A stretch of DNA of 64,000 bases from Lachnospiraceae bacterium (lineage in GTDB: Bacteria; Bacillota; Clostridia; Lachnospirales; Lachnospiraceae). The position numbers and the translations under genes are program-made. The stretch spans positions 62,001 through 126,000 of the forward strand of contig FUZG01000010.1 of the NCBI GenBank assembly GCA_900168235.1, written 5' to 3'. The notes beneath the pieces were generated by a model. That model did not search any database. It saw nothing but the letters and a program-made list of their open reading frames with translations, and had not been told where the DNA came from. Position 1 is the stretch's first letter. The number at the start of each line of letters is the position of its first letter. This document shows, piece after piece, positions 1 to 9,350 of the stretch.

Positions 1-1716
1 ATTTTCAAAAACATGAAATGCCTGCTTTGCTGTTCGTACAATCGGATACCCATGCAAATTTAATGAAGTATTTAACAGTACCCCAACGCCTGTTAGTTTC
101 TTAAATTCACGTATAATATCGTAATACTCCTTGTTGATCGCTTCCGTAACAATCTGAGGTCTGGCTGTTTTATCTGCCGGATGAATCGCTGCCTTAATAG
201 CATTCTTTCCCACCTCTGTTGTTTCACAACCTATAGTCATATAAGGGAAACTGAGCTGCTTAGGATTATTAAGATATTTGTCTTTATCTTCGTCCAATAT
301 TGATGGTGTAAAAGGCATCCAAAAATCCCTGTTTTTTATCTTCTTATTTATTCTTTCTATTATTTCATTATTTCTTGGATCAGCTAAAATAGAACGATTT
401 CCAAGCGCTCTTGCTCCAAATTCCATTCTTCCTGAAATTCTACCAATAACCAATCCCTTACTTAAATAATTAGCAACATCTGCTGCATCTAATTTTTTTT
501 GTAGAACATATCCGTTATTTTTTGCTTTAGCCAAAGTACTCGCAACATCCGTTTCTCCTAACGAATCACCTAAGTACAATGACTTAATCTTTTCTATCTC
601 ATTTCCTCTGCCGCAGTTGTCTAAATACGCAAAAATTGCCCCCATGCAATGACTTTCATCACCACCGCTTCCTGGAACAAACAAGTCTTCTACGCAATCC
701 ATCTTCCCGATTTCCATATTTGCCTTGATATTTAACGACACGCCTCCGGAAAGCACTAACTTCTTTTTCCCTGTCTTTTCCATCCAAAATTTAATTAACT
801 TCTTATTCATTTCCTCTGTAAAAATTTGTAGTGCAGCAGCTATCCCATCAAAACGCATACCTTCTAATCTATTTTTAAAATAAAAATAATGATCTTTTAA
901 ATCACTATCTACAACAACTTCTCCATCGATAAAATCATACGCTTTCCTAAACACTTCTAACGGCTTAGCGTAAATATACTCCGTTGCATATGGTGCTAAA
1001 CCCATAACCTTATACTCATGTTCAAGTGGCTTCATGCCAAGTAAAAGCGTTATATACCTATAAATTCTGCCAACATTATAATTAGTATACTTTTTTATCT
1101 GATGTATTTTTCCTTCTTTATATTCATAAATACTTGCATTGCTTTCATCTCCCCATCCATCAAATACCACTGCCATGACATCCTCAAAATCTTCATAACT
1201 ACTGCCATAATATCCCCATGCAGCATGAGACAATTCATGATTTATAAATACAATTTTATTTTCATCTATGTCCCAAATATTTCTAACTTCCCGAACAACC
1301 CAATCATGAAAAGCTGCTTCTCTATCCTTACCAGATAAAACATCTTCTAATAATTTTTTATATTCTGTTTTCTCAACCTTATCATCGAAAACTTTCAGAT
1401 AATCAACATCTGTCTTTTTTTCTATTATCAGCGGATACCAATATTGATTTTGCTCTTTTAACCAATCTCCAATCGAATACGAAGAGACATTTGTCAACTG
1501 CTTAACAGCATCCCCATGTATAGTGGCTATAACGACTTTTTCTATTTCATTTACACGTACATCGCATAATTCTACTGCTCTTTGTATTGCCATTTTAGGA
1601 AAATTAGAATCATTTTTTTTTCCAGAAAATCGCTCTTCACTTGCTGCATAAAGGATTTTTCCTTTTGAATAAACAGCAGCTCCCGACGTTTCCCCTATTT
1701 GAATTCCAATAATCAT
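1..1716 (-). CDS. NodU/CmcH-family carbamoyltransferase (3' end outside window)
   Basis: The reading frame is open from an ATG at 1716 to the left edge (572 codons, no stop), so the C-terminus is missing. The ATG has a GGGGAG ribosome site. The protein starts MIIGIQIGETSGAAVY and carries INHELSHAAWGYYGSSYEDF, a GGVSLNIKAN segment and GRMEFGARALGNRSILADPR, all hallmarks of the NodU/CmcH O-carbamoyltransferase family: a Kae1-like ASKHA domain followed by a YrdC-like domain. Family members move a carbamoyl group from carbamoyl phosphate to a hydroxyl of a sugar or antibiotic. It lies 62 bp after a radical SAM gene at the end of a nonulosonic-acid operon, so its substrate is probably a sugar of the flagellar or surface glycan. 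That substrate is inference; the family call is firm. Confidence 0.9.
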   Translation of the reverse strand, partial: MIIGIQIGETSGAAVYSKGKILYAASEERFSGKKNDSNFPKMAIQRAVELCDVRVNEIEKVVIATIHGDAVKQLTNVSSYSIGDWLKEQNQYWYPLIIEKKTDVDYLKVFDDKVEKTEYKKLLEDVLSGKDREAAFHDWVVREVRNIWDIDENKIVFINHELSHAAWGYYGSSYEDFEDVMAVVFDGWGDESNASIYEYKEGKIHQIKKYTNYNVGRIYRYITLLLGMKPLEHEYKVMGLAPYATEYIYAKPLEVFRKAYDFIDGEVVVDSDLKDHYFYFKNRLEGMRFDGIAAALQIFTEEMNKKLIKFWMEKTGKKKLVLSGGVSLNIKANMEIGKMDCVEDLFVPGSGGDESHCMGAIFAYLDNCGRGNEIEKIKSLYLGDSLGETDVASTLAKAKNNGYVLQKKLDAADVANYLSKGLVIGRISGRMEFGARALGNRSILADPRNNEIIERINKKIKNRDFWMPFTPSILDEDKDKYLNNPKQLSFPYMTIGCETTEVGKNAIKAAIHPADKTARPQIVTEAINKEYYDIIREFKKLTGVGVLLNTSLNLHGYPIVRTAKQAFHVFEN

Positions 1717-1778
1717 TGATAAAACTCCCCATTTTTTATTTAGTATTTTCTAAATTCCTGGCATTCATATTTAAGTTA

Positions 1779-2786
1779 TTATTTATCTAAAGGAATTACT
1801 TCATAACATGTACTGCAACATTTAATTTTACCGTATTCTCCATTAGCAATTATCTCTCTATATATATCAGCTGCTCGACAGTTAAATATTTGTTTAATAT
1901 CGTTATCAAGTATATTTCCAACGATCATAAAATTATCATAGTCTGAGCAGCAAAGGGTTATATCTCCATTCCAGTTTATAGAAAGTTTATCAAACGCTTC
2001 ATTACATACTTTCATATACTTTCTCTGTTTAACTTCTCGTTTTTGCAATTCAATAATTTTTTTCTTTTGCCCGTTAGAAATATTCATCTGACCGACACTT
2101 AAATGGTTGAGAACAGTATATCCAATATTAACGTAATCACAAATATTGCCCACATCTGACTTAAAACTTTCGATTTGATCTTTTGTTTCATTCGTAAGAG
2201 TCGTTGAAACCTGAATAAAGGGTAATTTTTTTTCAGCTCTCAGTTCATAAAATCTTCTTATTGTTTTTAATAACTGAACATAATCTCCATTTTCCCTAAT
2301 TTCGTTATATGTTCCTTCGTCAGCGCCTTGAAAAGAAAACTTTATACTATCCAAATTTATATCCAATAACTTTTTTATCTGTTTATCATCAAGCCTAGAA
2401 CCATTTGTGTTAATGTGAACTAATGTACCCGTTTTTTTTACCCTTTCAATTATTTCAAGATATTTCGGATGCATCGTTGGCTCACCCCATCGTATAAAAC
2501 GAACCCCTCCGATTTTGTATCTATTCAAATTTTCAATGATTGCATCAACTACATTATCAGGCATCATGCCCTTAATTCTTTGCATAGCATTTGTACCCGT
2601 GGGGCAAAAACAGCATTTGTAATTACAGAGATTTGTAAGCTCAATATCTATTAAAGATGGAAGCAAGTTACTTTTTCCACGCTTAAATTGTTCGTACTTT
2701 TTTTGATTTGATCCATTATTAACATTCTTATATATTTGACTGAATGGATTATCTCTTTTTAAATATTCTTCCAAAAGTCCACTCAC
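1779..2786 (-). CDS. Radical SAM protein with SPASM-like C-terminus
   Basis: 335 aa. The radical SAM Cx3Cx2C motif is C54-C58-C61 (CNYKCCFCP), which binds the [4Fe-4S] cluster that cleaves SAM. The segments RWGEPTMHPKYLEI and HINTNGSRL are typical of radical SAM barrels. The C-terminal part has CNEAFDKLSINWNGDITLCC and later CCSTCYEV, resembling a SPASM domain with extra Fe-S clusters. The start is a GTG preceded by AGAAGG. It lies between a DUF115/Maf-like gene and a carbamoyltransferase in a sugar operon, so it may modify a sugar or peptide used in surface glycan assembly; the substrate cannot be read from sequence. A 265-nt gap with no recognised gene separates it from the upstream gene, so it could have its own promoter. 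Confidence 0.85.
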   Translation of the reverse strand: MSGLLEEYLKRDNPFSQIYKNVNNGSNQKKYEQFKRGKSNLLPSLIDIELTNLCNYKCCFCPTGTNAMQRIKGMMPDNVVDAIIENLNRYKIGGVRFIRWGEPTMHPKYLEIIERVKKTGTLVHINTNGSRLDDKQIKKLLDINLDSIKFSFQGADEGTYNEIRENGDYVQLLKTIRRFYELRAEKKLPFIQVSTTLTNETKDQIESFKSDVGNICDYVNIGYTVLNHLSVGQMNISNGQKKKIIELQKREVKQRKYMKVCNEAFDKLSINWNGDITLCCSDYDNFMIVGNILDNDIKQIFNCRAADIYREIIANGEYGKIKCCSTCYEVIPLDK

Positions 2787-3050
2787 CTTCTCTCATCCCA
2801 CCTAACATAAACCAAATCCTAATTAAGCAAATTAAAATCCTCTTACACTACGTTTCCCAAAACGACAGCTATAATTTGATATTTCCTGACCCTTCTGTAT
2901 ATTTCAGAACTTTCTGTCTTTTTATAAATATCTAAATATCGTTTATTTTTGAATATGCAATTTTAGTCTAGTCTTATGCTGACCACTAATATCTTTAATG
3001 AATCATATTGAAAATCATCTACCCTCTGTGTTCTTTACATTCCTGTTTTA

Positions 3051-4157
3051 TCATCGCTCGAACAACGACTCATAACAAACCCTATCAAACTCATCTAACC
3101 TCCCCCCCGCAGTCGCATTATAAATTTCTATGCCATTTTTTTTTGCAATATTATTAATAATATGATACTGATTAAATAAATCTAATTCGCTTTCTAAAAC
3201 TACTCTCATCGGAAAAGATTTATCATTGTCTTTTATTAACTCATCACAAAGCCTACCAAAACCACACTTTCTCATTTTATTATAATCATATGCATGATCA
3301 TATTTATCCCTAAACAACTGATCGTGATCTGTCCCAAGCAAGTAAATCTTCTTGTATCCCATATACATTGCTATCTTTAGCATCATTATTGAGACTGATG
3401 GAATTGACGGGGTCGTTTTTGAAATATCTGATATAGAATTTCTTTCATTCCAAACCCCATCTTGAAATAAATAGTAAACATCATGTTTGTGCAAAAAGCC
3501 TGATTTTTGCACGAATGGAATATCCCAATAATCCAGAAAAACCACATTACTTTTCACAGTCTTTTCCAAAAACCGAAAGTATTCAACACCAAATTCTCCG
3601 TGATTTAATTTGTCAAAAGCCTTCGAAAAATAATCATTTCTAACACTTGCACTAACATAAAACTCTGGATTTATATAATCATAATTATCCAACAATACGC
3701 CTGCGCTACACGAAAACACATGCTCATTTTTTAGAAAAGAAAGATTTTGCTTCTTTATTGATGGTCCCGTCGCCAAAATAAAACATCTATCTCCTTCATT
3801 TCTGTCTTTTAACAGAACATTCTTTTTCATTATTTCAGATCGTATTTCCCGTAAATGTTGATTTTTTACAAGAAAATACCGATTAATACCTCTAGATGCA
3901 AGTACTGTTTTTATCTCTTCTTCCTTTTCTTCACTAACTGTAACTACCCAATTGTAATTTACAGTAAAATCAACATCATTTATGCTTTTTACAGGAATAT
4001 CTAGCAATGTGTTATAATCAGGCCTTCCTGTTTGAACAAACATCAACGGCTCTATATTATTGCATCTAAAAAAACCCAATATTTCTAGACCAATTCTTCC
4101 TGCACCGTAACAAATCACCGGGTTATTATTACTCAAAAAATCAAAAACATTAAACAT
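3051..4157 (-). CDS. DUF115 / MptE-like protein (possible Maf-type flagellin glycosyltransferase)
   Basis: 368 aa. The N-terminus holds a Rossmann-like GAGRIG (about residues 18-23). The central region has RCFILATGPSI (about 124-134), the signature of the DUF115 family (MptE-like; Maf motility accessory factors), followed by an acidic DYINPEFYVSASVRND stretch and, later, KIYLLGTDHDQ. Maf proteins transfer pseudaminic or legionaminic acid to flagellin. This protein is shorter than classical Maf proteins and has only the core. It sits directly after the CMP-nonulosonate genes, so a glycosyltransferase using the CMP-sugar is the best inference. A function unrelated to flagellin, for instance in capsule assembly, is possible. 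Confidence 0.65.
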   Translation of the reverse strand: MFNVFDFLSNNNPVICYGAGRIGLEILGFFRCNNIEPLMFVQTGRPDYNTLLDIPVKSINDVDFTVNYNWVVTVSEEKEEEIKTVLASRGINRYFLVKNQHLREIRSEIMKKNVLLKDRNEGDRCFILATGPSIKKQNLSFLKNEHVFSCSAGVLLDNYDYINPEFYVSASVRNDYFSKAFDKLNHGEFGVEYFRFLEKTVKSNVVFLDYWDIPFVQKSGFLHKHDVYYLFQDGVWNERNSISDISKTTPSIPSVSIMMLKIAMYMGYKKIYLLGTDHDQLFRDKYDHAYDYNKMRKCGFGRLCDELIKDNDKSFPMRVVLESELDLFNQYHIINNIAKKNGIEIYNATAGGRLDEFDRVCYESLFER

Positions 4158-4167
4158 TCCGTGTCAT

Positions 4168-4890
4168 TTACCTCTTCTTAATCTTAAAAAGAAAATGGTT
4201 ATTCACTAACTGCAGCCCATTAATAATCATCCTGTCACCCTCTTCTTTTCTTATTGTCCAACTCCTAACCGGATCATCCTGATTTCTCGGAATATCAATA
4301 TTTATTTTGAAAGGAATACAATCGCAACAATAACCTTTCTTCTCACCATATTGTTTTATCGAATCAACTGCAATCATATTCCAACCAGCCTCTAACTCTC
4401 CCCTCGAAACGGATGGCTTATATTTTACAAACACGTCATAAGGTTCAGGATTAAACACTGAAAGCATGTATAAAATTCCCGTATCCTTCATCAAACGTAA
4501 TGTATTGTCCAAAGCAATTTCCCACTCATCAAAAATCTGTATAACTCCTGTCATAGAAACCACATCAAACCTTTTTTTTGGTATCATTGCTTTATCCATT
4601 ATATCTCCTAGAAATGGAACAATCTTCTTCCCGACAATGTCATCATTTAAATGATCTAATAATTCCGACATAACATCCATTCCAGTAAACTCTATCCTTG
4701 GATATAATTCTCTCAAATAATATAAAAAACTCCCTGTTTCGCAACCTATATCAATCCATGTTATTGAAGAATCTTGATCTAATTTCAAATCAGTTCTAGC
4801 CTCTGCTTCAATCAATTTAAAATATTCCTTTGGATTATTCTTGTAATTTTCCTTCAGATAAAACTTATCATGTGTCCGCTTTATCAACAT
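4168..4890 (-). CDS. Class I SAM-dependent methyltransferase
   Basis: 240 aa. SAM-binding motif I is visible as WIDIGCETGSFLYYL (about residues 45-59), followed by an acidic strand end (FTGMDVMSELLDHL) and a motif-II-like KRFDVVSMTGVIQIFDEW. This is the usual Methyltransf_11/25 fold. The gene ends 10 bp before the DUF115 gene and starts about 30 bp after neuA, so it is part of the nonulosonic-acid operon. It may O- or N-methylate the nonulosonate or a later sugar; methylated legionaminic and pseudaminic acid derivatives are known. The target is inferred from context only. Confidence 0.8.
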   Translation of the reverse strand: MLIKRTHDKFYLKENYKNNPKEYFKLIEAEARTDLKLDQDSSITWIDIGCETGSFLYYLRELYPRIEFTGMDVMSELLDHLNDDIVGKKIVPFLGDIMDKAMIPKKRFDVVSMTGVIQIFDEWEIALDNTLRLMKDTGILYMLSVFNPEPYDVFVKYKPSVSRGELEAGWNMIAVDSIKQYGEKKGYCCDCIPFKINIDIPRNQDDPVRSWTIRKEEGDRMIINGLQLVNNHFLFKIKKR

Positions 4891-4919
4891 TTAATTTGAT
4901 ACCACACCTCATTTCTTTT

Positions 4920-5624
4920 CTAACTATTAGCTTTTATTTGCACTAAATATCTCTCAGCAATCCAAAAATCCTCTTCTTCATCTATATCAATCGAATGATT
5001 TCTTTCCATAATAAATGGGATAGTGTTATCATTAAAACTTGTGTCCGCACTTAATTCAGCTACATCATTGATATAAACACAGCCATTAACCCGATATATC
5101 TTTTCCATATCTTGCCGTCTAACTGTACTAGATTTGTTTTCGTAATGATGCATGACTCCTTCACCATCAATTCTTCGCAGCAATAACGGATTATCTCTAG
5201 CTTCACATACTGACACTAAAGATTTCTCCCCATGCTCAAAATATTTAGATATAGCGTCATCAATATCCTTTGTTGTTCGCAAAGGTTGTGTAGGCTGTAA
5301 TAAAACAAGAGTATCGAACATTTCACCTTTATCACAAAGTTTTTTAATCGAAAAAATAACTGCATCTATAATCTTCGACTCATCTGATGCTAAAATACTA
5401 GGTCTTATAAATGGGACGGCAGCCCCATATTTAACAGCGATTTCTGCAATCATATAATCATCTGTAGATACAATTATCCAATCGATATATTTACTTTCTT
5501 TAGCCGCTTCTATAGTGTATGCAATTAATGGTTTTCCACATAATTCGCAAATATTTTTTCTTTTTATCCCTTTACTTCCGCCTCTTGCCGGAATAAAACC
5601 TAAAATACGTTTTCCATTAAACAT
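4920..5624 (-). CDS. neuA: CMP-nonulosonate cytidylyltransferase (NeuA/LegF/PseF family)
   Basis: About 234 aa. The N-terminal nucleotide-binding motif IPARGGSKGIKRKN is diagnostic of acylneuraminate cytidylyltransferases, which activate nonulosonic acids with CTP to CMP-sugars. LLQPTQPLRTTKDIDDA and an RVNGCVYI segment near the middle also fit. The length matches the single-domain enzymes (LegF, PseF and bacterial NeuA cores). An in-frame GTG at 5630 overlaps the neuC stop codon; the ATG at 5624 matches the family N-terminus better and was chosen. It directly follows neuC and precedes the methyltransferase, completing a synthase-epimerase-cytidylyltransferase set. Whether the sugar is legionaminic, pseudaminic or sialic acid is not fixed by this gene alone. 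Confidence 0.92.
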   Translation of the reverse strand: MFNGKRILGFIPARGGSKGIKRKNICELCGKPLIAYTIEAAKESKYIDWIIVSTDDYMIAEIAVKYGAAVPFIRPSILASDESKIIDAVIFSIKKLCDKGEMFDTLVLLQPTQPLRTTKDIDDAISKYFEHGEKSLVSVCEARDNPLLLRRIDGEGVMHHYENKSSTVRRQDMEKIYRVNGCVYINDVAELSADTSFNDNTIPFIMERNHSIDIDEEEDFWIAERYLVQIKANS

Positions 5625-5626
5625 AA

Positions 5627-6760
5627 TCACACCATATCAATAAAACGTTTTTGAATATCGGTATTCCAAAACTCTGTTTTTTTTATAATTTCCATAAATT
5701 TTTGTGTACTATTTCCTTGTCCAAATGTATACGAAACCTTCCTATATCTTTCGATACTTCTAATAGCACCTAAAATTTCTTCTTCTTTTTCGGTAACGTG
5801 TTGAATATTCTGTGTTTGTTTAATAGAGTACCTACCATTTTGTCTAGTGCCTATGTCAATAGCTGGTATCCCATATATACCTGCTTCCCTAATCCCTGCA
5901 CTAGAATTACCTATTATAAAATCAGCATTTTTTAAGAAAGTTATAAAATATTCAAAACGCATTGAAGGAATTACTCTAAATGAAGAATTATTGAGAAGCC
6001 TATTATATTCATTAATAATCACTTCAGAGCCAAGATCATTATTTGGATATATAACGATATAATTTTTTTTACTCTTTATTACCGCACTAACAAGTTCTTT
6101 AATTACATCACCCGTTTTATAAAACTCAGTCGTAACTGGATGCATCATAAGTATTCCGTATACATCATGCTTAATTCCATATCTTTCCTGTGCTGTTATA
6201 AAACTTGGTAAATCTCCACCTAACATGACATCAATATCTGGCGAACCTATGATGAATATCCTTTTCTTTTCTTCCCCAAGTTGTATCAAACGATCATTTG
6301 CTTCCTTTGTACAGACAAAATGAAAATGTGCAAATTTAGAAATGGCATGTCTTATTGATTCGTCAATAGTACCTGAAACTTCTCCTCCTTCTATATGTCC
6401 AACAAATATGTTTTGAAACGCTCCAACAATTGCACCTGCCAATGCTTCAACTCTGTCACCATGAACAACAATCATATCCGGCTTAACATTATTCACATAC
6501 CCTGTCAGATACGAAACTATATTTCCCAAATTTATGCTGGCAGAATTTGTCTGGGAAAGTCCATATGCCACATGCACATTCTTATATCCATCTTTAATCA
6601 CTTCATCATAAGTACTACCAAGCATCTCCACCAAATGCATACCACACACAAATATAAACACTTCAAATGCATTATCTCGTTCCAATGCTTTTATTAGCGG
6701 TTTTATTTTTCCATAATCAGAACGTGAGCCGGTTATAAAGAGAATTTTCTTTTTGTCCAT
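5627..6760 (-). CDS. neuC: Hydrolysing UDP-N-acetylglucosamine 2-epimerase (NeuC/LegG family)
   Basis: 377 aa. It begins KKILFITGSRSDYGKIKPLI, typical of NeuC/LegG enzymes that hydrolyse a UDP-sugar while inverting C2. Further signatures are MIVVHGDRVEALAGA, GHIEGGEVSGTIDESIRHAISK and FIIGNSSAGIREA. In sialic acid synthesis the product is ManNAc; in legionaminic acid synthesis LegG makes 2,4-diacetamido-2,4,6-trideoxymannose from a UDP-bacillosamine derivative. Pseudaminic acid pathways use PseG instead, so a NeuC-type enzyme favours legionaminic or sialic acid. Its stop overlaps the neuA start region, showing tight coupling. The 4,6-dehydratase, aminotransferase and acetyltransferase of the Leg route are not in this window and may lie beyond the left edge. 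Confidence 0.9.
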   Translation of the reverse strand: MDKKKILFITGSRSDYGKIKPLIKALERDNAFEVFIFVCGMHLVEMLGSTYDEVIKDGYKNVHVAYGLSQTNSASINLGNIVSYLTGYVNNVKPDMIVVHGDRVEALAGAIVGAFQNIFVGHIEGGEVSGTIDESIRHAISKFAHFHFVCTKEANDRLIQLGEEKKRIFIIGSPDIDVMLGGDLPSFITAQERYGIKHDVYGILMMHPVTTEFYKTGDVIKELVSAVIKSKKNYIVIYPNNDLGSEVIINEYNRLLNNSSFRVIPSMRFEYFITFLKNADFIIGNSSAGIREAGIYGIPAIDIGTRQNGRYSIKQTQNIQHVTEKEEEILGAIRSIERYRKVSYTFGQGNSTQKFMEIIKKTEFWNTDIQKRFIDMV

Positions 6761-6786
6761 AAAATGCCCTTACTTTTATTCAATAA

Positions 6787-7920
6787 CTACCATTTAGGAT
6801 GTCGTCTTTCCTCTACATTTTCCTTCTTTAGTCTCCACTGACCAAATTCATTTAATTCAAAGAGCTCCCGATTATATAGTTTATCCAAGGCCACATAAAA
6901 TTCCCTGACAGACATTCCTGTAAACTTGCAAAAATCATCAACTATTTTAGGATCCAAATCGTGGTCACGTTCTTCCGCAAGTTTTACAGCTTCTTCACGT
7001 GATAGTATTCCATAACGTACCCACCGCGCTGCATAATCCGTCGCATAGGCATGTCCATATTTGGGATATTTCATCCATGCGTTTAATAGATAACCATAGC
7101 TGTCGATCTGATTAAAATTCTCTATATGATTTGTCCTATCCCATTCATGGGTAAGATCCTTAAACCCCCTTTTTTTTGCAAATTCATAATTTTTTACCCC
7201 ATTCCACTCCACAAAATAAGACAAATAAATCGGATCCAAACCATTTAGTACTTCCCTTGACGGCGCATCAAGATATACCAATTCATCTCTAGGTACTCCC
7301 GTTTCAACCAATTCATCTAGTTTAATATCTGGCGCAACACCATTAAAGACCTGTTCTCTTGCCGAATATGTTTCTTCATCATCAATCCCTCCATATTCAT
7401 ATGAAACATTCTCTCCATAAACAAGTAGTGGAATATTTAACGCTGCAGCATAATATAATGGAACCGTATAAAGCAAACGATCAACATACCACAAAGGACG
7501 TCCATATTTTTCAAACATATATCTCGTTATTATTTTTGCCGCTCTTCGATTTGGTTTGAACGAAATAATATTGCATCCAAATGCTTCTGATATATTTTGT
7601 ATATTATGTTTTCCGGCCTCTGTCATAGTAAACACATCTTCTACAGTAATAAGAAGAGGGTTCATTCCCATTAATTCCTTCATAACATAAACCTGATAAT
7701 GGCTATCTTTACCACCTGAAACAGCTATAATACAATCATATTTTCCCTCTTCATTACGACGATATTTTTCACATAGTTCTCTAAGTTCTTTTAATCTTTT
7801 ATCCCAATCTATCTTTTTCTTCTTTTCATTATTTTGACAAGCAATGCAAACGCCGTTCTTATCAAATGTTATATGTGGTCTTGTATTAGGCATAACGCAT
7901 TTTTTACAAAATCTCATCAT
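6787..7920 (-). CDS. N-acetyl sugar amidotransferase (WbpG/PseA/PtmG-like PP-loop enzyme)
   Basis: 377 aa. An N-terminal four-cysteine zinc site (C5, C8, C25, C28 in CKKCVMPNTRP and GVCIAC) is followed by the PP-loop SGGKDSH (about residues 66-72) that binds ATP. This is the WbpG/WbuX/PseA family, which turns an N-acetyl group of an activated sugar into an acetamidino group using ammonia. In Campylobacter, PseA acts in acetamidino-pseudaminic and PtmG in acetamidino-legionaminic acid synthesis. It lies between neuB and neuC, which makes an amidino-legionaminic-type sugar plausible. The usual ammonia-supplying HisH/HisF-like partners are not visible here, so they are elsewhere or housekeeping amidotransferases serve. 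Confidence 0.85.
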   Translation of the reverse strand: MMRFCKKCVMPNTRPHITFDKNGVCIACQNNEKKKKIDWDKRLKELRELCEKYRRNEEGKYDCIIAVSGGKDSHYQVYVMKELMGMNPLLITVEDVFTMTEAGKHNIQNISEAFGCNIISFKPNRRAAKIITRYMFEKYGRPLWYVDRLLYTVPLYYAAALNIPLLVYGENVSYEYGGIDDEETYSAREQVFNGVAPDIKLDELVETGVPRDELVYLDAPSREVLNGLDPIYLSYFVEWNGVKNYEFAKKRGFKDLTHEWDRTNHIENFNQIDSYGYLLNAWMKYPKYGHAYATDYAARWVRYGILSREEAVKLAEERDHDLDPKIVDDFCKFTGMSVREFYVALDKLYNRELFELNEFGQWRLKKENVEERRHPKW

Positions 7921-7924
7921 ATTT

Positions 7925-8965
7925 TTAAACCTCTTTTATCATTTTCCAATTCAACTGAACATCTGCAACTATATCCTCTACAGCTTTTTTACCAAGTATT
8001 TCGTTATAATGCTCAGCTCTTATTCCATTTTTCCCTGGACGTTTAACCCAGATATTATCCTTTGTAAAAATTTCTCCTTTTTTTATCCGTTTTGTTGTAA
8101 CAACAGAAGCAAATGCAAAATCTATCGTAACCTGTTCTTCTTCTATTGCTTCCTTTTTTCCACCAAGCATTAGTGGGACTGTTTCTGACGCCTCAATCAA
8201 TTTCTTTAATCCCTCTTCATCCATAGAACAAACTATATCTGGTCCGATTCTACTCATAGTATCTGTAAAATGTCTTTCAACCAATTTCGCCCCTAATGCC
8301 ATAGCTGAAATACAAGCATTATTTGATAATGTATGATCGGAAAGTCCTATAGGAACATTCGGAAACTCTTTCATCATTTCGAGCATTGCTCCCAGTCTTA
8401 CTTGTTCCGGTTTTGTTGGATATAAATTAGTAGTATGCATTAATGCATACGATATACCATGCTTCTCTAGAATATTGACAGTTTTAGCAATTTCTGGTAT
8501 GCCGTTCATTCCGGTTGACACAATCATCGGTTTATTAAACTCTGCTATATGTTCCACCAATGGGTAGTTATTACATTCCCCTGAACCAATCTTATAAGCA
8601 AAAACTCCAAATTTTTCTAATCTGTCAGCAGCTGCTCTAGAAAAAGGTGTACTTATGAATACTAAACCCTTAGACTCTGCATACCGTTTCATTTCAAGCT
8701 CATCTTCTTCAGATAATGCACAACTTTTCATTATTTCAAATATGGACTTATCCGAATTTCCCGGAACTACTTTTTTTGCTGCCGAACACATTTCATCGTC
8801 ACATATATGTGTTTGATGCTTAATTAGTTTTGCGCCCGCTCTTGCCGCAGAATCAATCATTTTTTTTGCTATATCCAAGTTTCCATTATGATTAATCCCT
8901 ATTTCCGGGATAACCAATGGTGTTTTTCCACCGACCTGAATATCTCCAATATAAAATTGTTTCAT
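7925..8965 (-). CDS. neuB: Nonulosonic acid synthase (NeuB/LegI family)
   Basis: 346 aa. The TIM-barrel part contains [61 protein letters not shown] and GLSDHT. A C-terminal SAF/antifreeze-like domain (about residues 278-345) has [19 protein letters not shown]. NeuB-family enzymes condense phosphoenolpyruvate with ManNAc or a trideoxy-diacetamido hexose to give sialic, legionaminic or pseudaminic acid. The start ATG has a GGAGGG site. It is the first gene of the minus-strand operon running to position 1. Its leader contains a member of a local stem-loop family (9001-9038). No strong promoter was identified with certainty. Confidence 0.92.
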   Translation of the reverse strand: MKQFYIGDIQVGGKTPLVIPEIGINHNGNLDIAKKMIDSAARAGAKLIKHQTHICDDEMCSAAKKVVPGNSDKSIFEIMKSCALSEEDELEMKRYAESKGLVFISTPFSRAAADRLEKFGVFAYKIGSGECNNYPLVEHIAEFNKPMIVSTGMNGIPEIAKTVNILEKHGISYALMHTTNLYPTKPEQVRLGAMLEMMKEFPNVPIGLSDHTLSNNACISAMALGAKLVERHFTDTMSRIGPDIVCSMDEEGLKKLIEASETVPLMLGGKKEAIEEEQVTIDFAFASVVTTKRIKKGEIFTKDNIWVKRPGKNGIRAEHYNEILGKKAVEDIVADVQLNWKMIKEV

Positions 8966-9000
8966 TATCCCTCCAACAAATCTTTAAAAGGCATTTAAAA

Positions 9001-9350
9001 ATCCCGGCCCAAAGCATTTTCATACTTTACGCCAGGATCATTTTTCAATTTATCCTATTTTCATTACCCGAACTTCAATCTAATTTTTCTCATGTCTTCA
9101 TCGTCTCTAAATTATAAATCTTTTCAATATACTCCTTTACCCTTTCACCCTATAGGTATTCATGCCAAAATTTTCGATTGGCTAATCCCCATTGTAAAGT
9201 ATGAAATTATCAATGTTCATCTGCCATCATGTTTCATACTATTCTGCCTTCTTTTAACTGAAAAACTCCTGATGCAAGATAATACTTCATACCTTACATC
9301 AGGAGTTAATATGCCCAAGGGATTCTATTGTTTTCTGTTTCTAGATCAGA
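9001..9350. repeat. Non-coding stretch with three stem-loops sharing a loop motif
   Basis: Three imperfect palindromes lie here. On the minus strand, 9001-9038 (arms ATCCTGGC/GCCGGGAT) and 9264-9307 (perfect 11-bp arms AACTCCTGATG/CATCAGGAGTT). On the plus strand, about 9190-9215 (CATTG/CAATG). Read in the right orientation each loop begins GTAARGTATGAA, while the stems differ but still pair. A fourth copy is at 9982-10015. The 9264-9307 copy is followed on the minus strand by a T run and could end transcription of the nuclease remnant at 9351. No coding sequence is supported in this interval. Confidence 0.6.
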
